Source: Stieleria sedimenti
GTDB lineage: Bacteria; Planctomycetota; Planctomycetia; Pirellulales; Pirellulaceae
Direction: 5' to 3'
Length of the DNA: 51,708 bases
Assembly (NCBI RefSeq): GCF_025060895.1
Contig: NZ_JANZKV010000020.1
Location: 1-51,708 of the forward strand
The notes beneath the pieces are model-generated. The model was not told the origin of the DNA. It searched no databases and saw only the letters and a program-made list of their open reading frames with translations. Shown here piece after piece: positions 33,825 through 42,500 of this stretch (the stretch's first letter is position 1; every line of letters starts with the position of its first letter). A program made the translations under genes and the position numbers.

Positions 33825-35300
33825 TCAGGGCGCGTCACGGACCGAGGTGTGGTCGTGCACGATTCGCCAGCCTTCGTCGAATCGACGGAACACCAGGGTG
33901 AAACGACCACCGGTCGGAGTGACGTCGCGTGTCAGTTGCCAAACGCCCAGCACTTGAAAGGCGTCGTTGCCGAGACGTTGCAACTCAAGGTCCGAGAACG
34001 AGAGGTTGCCCATCGTCGTTGGGTCGGGATAACGTCGTTTGTAGCGCTGCAACGTTGCCGTCCAACCGCGGGTGACGTGACCGCCAGAACAAAACGTCAG
34101 CCCTTCGTCGTTCCAGTAGACGTCCATGAAGCGATCGATGTCGCCGGCATTCCAGGCGTCGGCTTGTTGGCCGATCAGACGACGAATCTCGGCCTCGTCG
34201 ATGTCGGTTGGCTTCACGGCGTCGATCGGCTTCGCGGCGTCGATCGGCTTCGCGGCGTCGATCGGCTTCGCGGCGTCGATCGGCTTCGCGGCGTCGGCTG
34301 CGGGGCGACCGCCGTTGTCGAGCATCAGGTGGGTTTCGAATCGACCGTTGCTATCGGCCGCCGCACAACTCATCCCCGGCGTGTTGTGCTGCATCACGAT
34401 TTGGCCGTCGTGGGAGACGCCGATCAGACCGCCGACCCCCGGCTGAAGTCGCTCGGTCATGATCTCCGTAATGGCGGTTTCCAGCGATCGTTTGGCATAC
34501 AGCATCTGGGCGGCGATGTCATAGGCGACGGCGTTGCGGATGTATTCCTCGCCGACGCCGGTTCCCGAAACGGCGCAGGACGCATTGTCGGCGAACGTGC
34601 CCGCGCCCACGATCGGCGAATCGCCGACACGGCCGGGCAGCTTTTTCGGCGTGCCACCGGTGCTGGTTCCCGCGGCCAGGTTGCCCTCGGAATCGAGTGC
34701 GGCGCAGCCCACCGTGCCCAGGTGCGGATGCTCCGACGGATCCGGTTCCTGCGGCGTCCGCTGACGCTGGCTCAAAAAGTACTTCGGGTCGACCAGCGGC
34801 ACGTTTTCAGACGCCGCGAAGGCCTCGGCGCCGCCGCCGACCAGCAACACATGTTTGGTGTCGGTCATGACCAATCGCGCCGTCGAGATCGGGTTCTTGA
34901 TGGTCGTCACGCCGGCGATCGCACCACAGGCACGGTTGCGTCCGTCCATGATCGACGCATCCAGCTCCGCGTTTCCTGCTTGGGTCAGCACCGCACCCCG
35001 ACCGGCGTTGAAGCTGGCGTCGTCTTCCAACGACCGGATCACCGCTTCCACCGCATCGAGGGACGAACCACCGCTGGCGAGCAGGTCGCGTCCGATGTTC
35101 AGCGCCGCCTCCAGTCCATCCAGACGCGCGTTGCGTTTTTCTTCACTCCACCTCGACGGATCTCCGCCCGCACCGCCATGGATCACAATCGCCCATTGCT
35201 TTGGTTGTGCGGTTTCGGCGTGAAGAGGAATGGCTGTCGGTAAACCGATCAACGAGCTAGCCATCGAGACAACCATCATCAGGCTGAGTGTTCGAAACAT
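33825..35300 (-). CDS. Secreted isoaspartyl peptidase/L-asparaginase fused to an NTF2-like domain
   Basis: A 491-residue protein. A signal peptide covers about residues 1-29. Residues 35-330 are a complete type-2 (Ntn) isoaspartyl peptidase/asparaginase: IHGGAGGD start, then the autoproteolytic site H193-L-G195/T196-V-G, with T196 as the expected nucleophile. The substrate residues STGGTPKKLPGRVGDSPIVGAGTFAD and GTGVGE follow. A linker of four AAKPID repeats (about 335-360) leads to a C-terminal SnoaL/DUF4440 NTF2-like domain (365-491; ADAWNAGDIDRFMDVYW, WRIVHDHTSV). The fusion is unusual. Autoprocessing would leave the NTF2-like domain attached to the beta subunit. The ATG at 35300 starts the signal peptide; upstream in-frame codons lie in intergenic sequence. 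Confidence 0.9.
   Translation of the reverse strand: MFRTLSLMMVVSMASSLIGLPTAIPLHAETAQPKQWAIVIHGGAGGDPSRWSEEKRNARLDGLEAALNIGRDLLASGGSSLDAVEAVIRSLEDDASFNAGRGAVLTQAGNAELDASIMDGRNRACGAIAGVTTIKNPISTARLVMTDTKHVLLVGGGAEAFAASENVPLVDPKYFLSQRQRTPQEPDPSEHPHLGTVGCAALDSEGNLAAGTSTGGTPKKLPGRVGDSPIVGAGTFADNASCAVSGTGVGEEYIRNAVAYDIAAQMLYAKRSLETAITEIMTERLQPGVGGLIGVSHDGQIVMQHNTPGMSCAAADSNGRFETHLMLDNGGRPAADAAKPIDAAKPIDAAKPIDAAKPIDAVKPTDIDEAEIRRLIGQQADAWNAGDIDRFMDVYWNDEGLTFCSGGHVTRGWTATLQRYKRRYPDPTTMGNLSFSDLELQRLGNDAFQVLGVWQLTRDVTPTGGRFTLVFRRFDEGWRIVHDHTSVRDAP
34210..34296 (-). repeat. 18-bp tandem repeat coding for the AAKPID linker
   Basis: Four full units and one partial unit of GGCTTCGCGGCGTCGATC (plus-strand reading). 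Three units are identical; the one nearest the NTF2-like domain has one change. The near-identity suggests recent expansion. Confidence 0.88.
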
Positions 35301-35393
35301 AAAAGCTACCGGGGGCGAGGACTGATGGAACCATGGCCGGATTCTAATCCATCTCGACGGACCAACCGACCCGGCCAAACTCCCTATCCTGCC

Positions 35394-35464
35394 AAAAAGG
35401 TGTCGGACACCTTTTTTAGATTCAAAGCTACCTATTCTTCCAAAAAGGTGTCGGACACCTTTTT
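35394..35464. terminator. Two copies of a GGTGTC-G-GACACC palindrome at the epimerase 3' end
   Basis: AAAAAGGTGTC and GACACCTTTTT pair around a single G at 35394-35416 and again at 35442-35464, 48 bp apart. Each is a GC stem followed by a T-run in both directions, so each can act as a bidirectional terminator. The second copy lies within the coding end of the epimerase gene; the first lies between it and the asparaginase gene. Confidence 0.7.
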
Positions 35465-36469
35465 GAGATCGAATCGGTATTCGACCCAGCCGCTGAGGGT
35501 TTGGCCGGGTTGGCAGATCTGCAGGTGCGCTTCACTGGCCTTGCCCGCCGCGTGCAGATTGTGCGCGTCGGTGCTGCAGGTCTGGCTTTCTACTCCGAAA
35601 TACGGTCGGTCCGGCGTCCAGACCACCAGGTGCGTGAATGCTTCGGATGCAGCGATGGTGATCTTTCGGTTCACGTCGCGATAGTCGATGACGGTGGGCT
35701 GATCCGGTTTCATGCCCCAGAACACGTCATCGAACGTCGTTCCCTCAAGTGGCATGAACTCGCCGAGCGGAAAATCCAATTGGTCCTTGGGAACCAGCTC
35801 TCCCGATGGCAGCTGCTTGTCCGATTCCATCCAATGCGTCGCAGGGATTTTTAGGTGCGTGTTTTCACGCCGGCCCTGGTAAACGAAATACGGATGCAAG
35901 GCAAATCCGAAGGGCACCGCGACGGTGCCCTCGGTGTTGTCAACCTTGTATGTCCAGCGGACCGCACCCTCGCGGACCGTCACGGTCAAGTAAAGCTGAT
36001 GCGGAAACGGGAACTGCGAGTGCAACGCGGTACCGGCACGGAAATCAGCCACGCAGGTGATCGCCGCATGCGTTGAATCGGAACTGGATTGGACGAATTG
36101 CCAAGCATGCCGATTGACCAGGCCGTGAATAAAATTGCCACCCGCGTTGGGCTGGAAGCGAACCGTCTTGCCGCCAAATTCGAACGCCGCATCCTTGACT
36201 CGATTCGGAGTCGGATACAAGACGGGGTTTCCGAATCCGACGCCGGGCAGCTTGTCCAGCGACTCCGGTTGTCGCAGGAATTCGACGTCATCGACGCGTA
36301 TCGAGTAAGCGTTGGCGCCCGCGCCGGGAGCAAATTTGACCACCGTTGTTCCCTGCCGCAGCGTGAAAACCCGGGTTCCCGAGTCGTTGCCGATCGAGAT
36401 TTCGCCGGCCACGACGTTTGACACGACAGCGCAAAAGGCGAAATAACAAAGAAGTGATCGAAGCTTCAT
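35432..36469 (-). CDS. Exported aldose 1-epimerase family protein
   Basis: A 345-residue galactose-mutarotase-like protein that would interconvert alpha and beta sugar anomers. A signal peptide (MKLRSLLCYFAFCAVVSNVVA) suggests a periplasmic enzyme. Family landmarks are NPVLYPTPNRV, the first histidine in GNFIHGLVNRH, the second in FGFALHPYF and the general base glutamate in YFGVESQT. The last ten residues, KKVSDTFLEE, are encoded by the intergenic palindrome that has run into the gene, so the natural end of the family sequence is probably YRFDL. The ATG at 36469 is chosen because it begins the signal peptide. Confidence 0.86.
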   Translation of the reverse strand: MKLRSLLCYFAFCAVVSNVVAGEISIGNDSGTRVFTLRQGTTVVKFAPGAGANAYSIRVDDVEFLRQPESLDKLPGVGFGNPVLYPTPNRVKDAAFEFGGKTVRFQPNAGGNFIHGLVNRHAWQFVQSSSDSTHAAITCVADFRAGTALHSQFPFPHQLYLTVTVREGAVRWTYKVDNTEGTVAVPFGFALHPYFVYQGRRENTHLKIPATHWMESDKQLPSGELVPKDQLDFPLGEFMPLEGTTFDDVFWGMKPDQPTVIDYRDVNRKITIAASEAFTHLVVWTPDRPYFGVESQTCSTDAHNLHAAGKASEAHLQICQPGQTLSGWVEYRFDLKKVSDTFLEE

Positions 36470-36523
36470 TGCTCCGCAAGTGACCGTCTGAAACATGTTT
36501 TGCAACCTCAATGCGATGGAGTG

Positions 36524-39500
36524 TCAATCGGCTGATTGTGCGCGATCGAGTGGGATCGTCGCAACAAGCACGTTCGCGCGATAGTTTTCGATCTGCAGCA
36601 CCGGCTGCTTGTGTTGGTCCCAGACGTCGATGTTGAAGGTCGCGTGTTTGTCGGTCGATTCGAGCGGGACGATCCGGGCCGTGACCTGCTCACCGACCAC
36701 GGGTGGCGCGAACATCCGCAATCGATGAATCGAATGCGGCAGCGCGATCGCTGTTCGATCAATCGTCCATTCATGGACTCCCGCCGAAAACACGCAGGTG
36801 TCAATCAGCACACAGGGCAGCATGATACGATCGCCGCGACCAACCGAAAAGAATTCCGCCGGGTCGGCGATTCTGATCTTCGCCCACGACTCCTGTCGGG
36901 AATAATAAAAGTGTTCCAGCTGGCGATAGATCGGACCGTGATACACCGACAATTTGTGTTCTAAGTAATGGACCGGAATGTACGGGGCATCGGGAAAGTC
37001 AACCGTTTCGGCGGTGCGATCATCGGGCCGGTCCGATCGGATGATGCAGTCGGCGTGTACACGATCTTTGCGGAGCACCTGTCCTTTGCGGTTTTTGAAA
37101 TCGCTGAGCAATGAACAGCGGACTCGGTCACCGGTTCGCTCGGCGCGGACACGAATTTCCTGAGGCTGGTCGGTGAAGAACCTCATCGCTTCGGCAATGC
37201 GAAAGTTTTCGATCGTTGTCACCGCTCGGCCACCGGTCAGCAGACTCGCCGCTTCGGCACAAGCTTCCGCGGCGGCGACGAAGGGCAAGATCGGTCGGCC
37301 ACGCAACAGGTGCTGGCTTAGAAAGTTGTCATTGACTGGGTCGACCACGTGCGAGGTCGTGATACCGCCGCCGTTTTGATCATCCCCACATTCGATGCGG
37401 TCGATCATCGGGTAGGGGCTGAAGGAAGCGACGTAATGGTCGGTGTAGTATCGCTTGTAGCGGTCCCAGTCCGTGATCAAGACCTCCGCTTCGGGACAGC
37501 CGCGTCGCAATTCGTCGATGAAGTGTCCGACGCCTTCCTCGACGGGCATGTACTTGGCGTCGACGATTGTCTTGGCGAGTCGAGATTCCGGACGCACGGC
37601 CATGCCGACTTCATCCCACGAGGGCCAATCAAAGGCGACCGCATGCACCTCGGGACGCGTCTGGCGGAACCAGCTGACCAGTTTGCACAGCAGTTCGTTG
37701 GCCGAGCAGTAATCGGTTTGGCCGACGCCACCGAAGCGACCCGAGATGGATGCAAACGCGGCAAAGAATTTTAGGTCGTCTTGTCGTGTCAATTCCATCA
37801 GCGAGATCGCGCCGTCGACTTTCGAGGCGATGGTCCGCTGGACCGAGGAGAGCTTCTTTTTGGTAAAGCGGGTCGCCTTTTCATAGCCCGCACCGTGCAC
37901 GATGCCGTCGATTGAACCGTCCGCTCGACGGATCTGGTCTAGCAAAGTTGCTAGCGCTCGATGGTCGCTGACGTCACAGGCGTGGTAGGTAACGTCCAGT
38001 CCTGACTCGTCGAAGTCCCGCAGGTTTCCGTCGATCTCCAAGGCTTTTTCCACGCGCGACCAGGCATCGATGGGCACCTGCCCCGCTTCGAGCGCCTTGC
38101 GAACGACTTCCGCACGTAATTGCTTTCGCTGGTCGGGGTTCAAGTTTCGCCAACCGTCGTCGATTTCCGGTAACGGACTCGAACCGATCAGATGCAGCTT
38201 GACGCCGAATTGCTGACCGACGGCTTTGGCGATCTTGGCGGTGACACCTCGGGCTCCGCCGGTGATCACCCAGACCCGGCCGAAATCCGGGCTGAGGGTG
38301 GGCAGTTGGTTGACGGGCAGAATCACGGGTGCGACGGCGTGACGTGTGCCGCCGCGATAAGCGATCTCTGCCGTCCGTCCGGCTGCCGCGGCGGATTCGT
38401 CGATCAATCGAGTCGCGACAAAACCCGGATCGGCATCGGCATCAAAATCGACGACGCGGGCTCGAAACGAAGTCCGCGCGGCGAAACCCATTTCGATCAA
38501 CAGACCTTTGATCAGCCCTGTCGCGAATCCGCCTTCGGGCGAGGTCACCCGGTCGTCAAATCCCAACAGTCCGCCCAGGCGGACACCGCCGACGATCGTT
38601 CCCTCGCCGACGAGTTCGTTGTCGCCCAGCAGCTTCAGCCAACGCTGGCAGATCTGGTACGGAACCAACATGCCGCTCTGTCGGCGTTGTTGCCAACGCT
38701 CGTTTGAAACACCCTCAGCGGCGTTTTCATCCCATGCCGTCAACAAGAACAGGTTCGTCGGCACACCGCTCTGGCAAAAGGATTCCAGTTCGGACACCGC
38801 GGCGGCCACATCGTCCGGGCGGCGCAGTTGCAGACAACGCACGCCCGAGCCTTGCAGCGTTTGGGCAAGTGTGTCGGCAGCGGCGTTGTCACCGAGCAAC
38901 ACGACGCCGCCGTGGAGCGCCGTCGCCGCCTCTGCCCGGGGAGCGGGCGGAACCTCGATGCACCGCAATGCGAATCGATTGCAGACCTTGCCCTCATCAT
39001 CGAACGGTGATCGACCGTCGACACCGGCGGAGCGTTGCGAAAATGCTTGCCAGGAGATCACTCGGTCGGTTGTCGATTCTGGTTTCTTTCTGGCATTCGG
39101 CCTCGCGGCAGCACGTCGAGGTTGTCGCCCGTCCGGCTGCAATCCGATCAGTTGCTTCAAATCGAGTTCGAAAAATTGATTCGCGTCCGCCCCGGTCGCG
39201 TGATTGCCCGGCGTCGCCCAGACCCGTGCGGAACGGACATCAAACAGAACGCTGACCTGGTTGTCGACTCGCCGGATGGTGTTCATGGTTGCAAAGCGGA
39301 CTTCCCGGCCACGGCCTTCGTCGTACTGATCTCTCAACCATCGCTGCAGCATTGCGGTCGACGGAACCTCGTCGCCTTTCTGCCGCCACAGTGATTCGAG
39401 CCGTTGTTGGCGCAACAGCGAGTGCTTGGGTTTGTCGATCAGGGGGCGTAGCAGTTGGGCATGGTTGCTGACCAGCCGGTGGTCATTGAGTCGCTCGGAT

Positions 39501-42500
39501 CGGAACGTTCCGCAATCGTATTCGACGTAGGCCGGATCGCTCCCGCACGAGTCTGAAATGCACATCCCCCATCCGCCGGTGGTGCGTTCGCGGCGCAGCA
39601 TGTCGACGGCGTCGTCGACCGATTCGGCGGTTTCCAGCACGCGCCGGATGACGATCGAGTGAAGCAGTCCGTCAAGGGTTGCGGTGCGGCGGGGCCGGTC
39701 CAACAACATCGAACCGGTGACGACGACTCCGGCCGCATTGACGCCGTTGATCCCTAAAACGTGACCTGCGGCGGAGAACAGCAAGTGCGGCAACCCATCG
39801 GTCGGTCGCCGGACTTGGACGCAGCGCTGCATCGTGTCCCGAAGAAACAGCCCCAGCGGCATGTCTTCATTGGCTCCATGCAGCCACTGTGTCTCGCGCA
39901 GCCACTGTGTCTCGCGCAGCCACTGTGTCTCGCGTGGTTGTCCGCTCGATCGAGAGGTGGGCGATGGTCGGCCGGCGAGGATTTGCGTGCAACCGGCGCC
40001 GATCTCCGGATAGGCGTAAAGGTTGTGTTCCAGCAGCGCGTCGACGGGGACGCCCGCGGCATCGGCCATCCCACGCATTTCCTCCGACGCGGATTCGTCG
40101 ACCAGCTTGTCCAACATCGATTTGGCGAGCGAAAGATCCGGCAGTGTTCTGCCAAACTTACCCGTTGCGATCTCTTTGTAGCGATCGAGAATGCGGCGTA
40201 TCGCCACCGCCATGGCTCGACCGTGTGCGGCACCCATCGCGTGAGGCGAACCCTCCAAGAACAAGAGCTGAAGCCCCGCTTCGGAATTCGACGCCGTGGT
40301 CTGCACGCCACCCCCAGTGCCCGGACGCTGCCGCGAACCGGCTGATGTCGTTTCAGCATCAGCCGTTCGGTGCCAGCCTACGGGCCCATCCGGTTGCCCG
40401 ACCGGAACACCGGCGGCACGCAGCGCGGCATCCAGCCGGGTCAGGGTCTCTTGGTAGTGCCGTTTCTTGTGGTCCGTCGCAATCCACAGCAATTCTTCGC
40501 CGCCGATCTGGCCGACGATCTGCTCGTGCAGCCGTGTCAGAACCGGGCTGGGGCCGATTTCTACCAGCACGTTCACGCCTTCACCGGCCAGTCGCCGGAT
40601 CTGATCGGTGTACAGCACCGGCTGCACCAACTGCCGGACCAGGTTTTCGCGGATCGCGTCTGGTTCGGCGACGTAACAGTTGTCGACACTGCTCAGCAAC
40701 GGAGTCCGCGGCGGGGCGATTGCCACTTGGTCGAGGCTCTGTCGAAACGCCGGTTGAATCGGCGCCATCAACGGTGTGTGATAGGGGCGCGGCACGCCGA
40801 GAATCTTGGCGTGGACCCCGGCTTCGAGCATCCGGCGTTTTAATTTCTCGATCACGCCACGACGGCCGGCGATGACAGTTTGTCGGTCGCTGTTGCAGTT
40901 GGCGACAAAGGCTTCACCCGGATAGGCGTTGCAGTGTTGTTGCGTCTCACTGCGATCCAAGTCGACCGCTAGCATCGCGCCGTCGATTTGCGTGGACTCG
41001 GTGATCAACCGACATCGATGAAACGTTGCCAGCGCCGCGTTTCGGAAATCCCAGGCGCCGGCTGCCACCAATGCCGGGAACTCTCCATAACTGTGCGCCG
41101 AGATTCGATCAGGCCTGATATCCATCGCATCGACGACTTCCATCAGGATCGAGTCGGCGACCAGCAATGAAAGTTGTGTGCGCCAAACGTCAGTGCCGAG
41201 GCGATCCGCTTGATCGACGACCAGGTCTCGATAGCTCGGGAAGTCCAAGGATTGCAAGATCGCATCGATGCGAGCGGCGGCCGCGGCGGCAACGGGATGT
41301 CCCTGGACCAGATCCGCCAGCATGGACGGGTACTGCGATCCTTGACCTGGAAACAAGAACGCCACCATCGGTCGCCGCGTTCGTTCGACACAGAAGATGC
41401 CCTGGCTTTCAAACAGGGCCGCGCGTTTGGGGTCGCAGTGGCGGGCTACAAACAGCCCCGCACGCTTGCGAAGTTCTTCATCGGATCGATAGACGATCGC
41501 CAGTCCGTGCCGGAGCGTGCCGTGGGCGACAGTGCGGTGGCGTGCGGCGACCGAATCGACTGACCCGCCCGCGGCAATCTGTTTCGCGCCGTCGATCAGA
41601 CCGGACAGGGAGTCGGCTTCACCGACCCAGCTTCGATAGCGGTGATCGGGCTTGGACACAATGCGAATCGTGTTGTCGCGACCGGATGGAGACGTCGTGC
41701 TCGGGACGGGCTGCCCCCGCTCGATCACGACGTGACACGCCATGCCCCTGGCGTAGGAATTGAGGGTGGAGAAGACACGGCCGGAGGGATCGACCAACGG
41801 CAAGGCTTGGTTTACAGCAGGGAGCTCACACCACGCTTGGTTGGACAAGGCGTCGATCGGCTGATCGGCAGGCAGACCGACCGGTGATTGGAGGTGCTTC
41901 AACGACAACGACGACTTGACCAGCCCGATCATTCCCGCTGCGCTGCCGGTGTGACCGAGTTGTCCGGCCAGCGATCGCAGGTGGAGCGGTCGCTCACGCT
42001 GCACGGCGTACGCTTGAGCGATCGCGTGAAATTCGTCACGGTCTTCGTCGGCGACACCGCTGGCGGAAAGTTCGACGGCGGAGACCTGTTCGGCGGTGAC
42101 CTCCGCTCCCGAAAGGGCGCGACCGATGGCCAGTCGCTGTGCGGTTTGTTGATCGTCGTGACGCGCGACACCGATCTCGCGGATCACCGACAGGATTTCG
42201 TCGCCGTCGGCTTTCGCGTCACTCAATTTCTTCAGCAACACGACCGCAACGCCTTCGGCCGGGGCCATGCCGTCTGAGTTTTGATCGAGCGACCGGACAC
42301 GACCACGCGGGCTCAAACGCGATGACAAGCGGAGACATTCGAACGCATGGGGGCCGAGGTCACGCTGAGCTCCGGCAGCGATCACCATGCTGCACCCGCC
42401 CCGCAACAGGAACCCTCGGGCCGCGTTGACCGCCATGATGGACGAGTTGTCGCTGCTGTCGAGGGCAAACGCACCGCCCATCAGGTCATAGGTCTTGGTG

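Noticed and set aside
33804-35243. 479-codon plus-strand frame
   Set aside because: Antisense to the asparaginase gene. Its apparent repeats are the mirror of the AAKPID linker.
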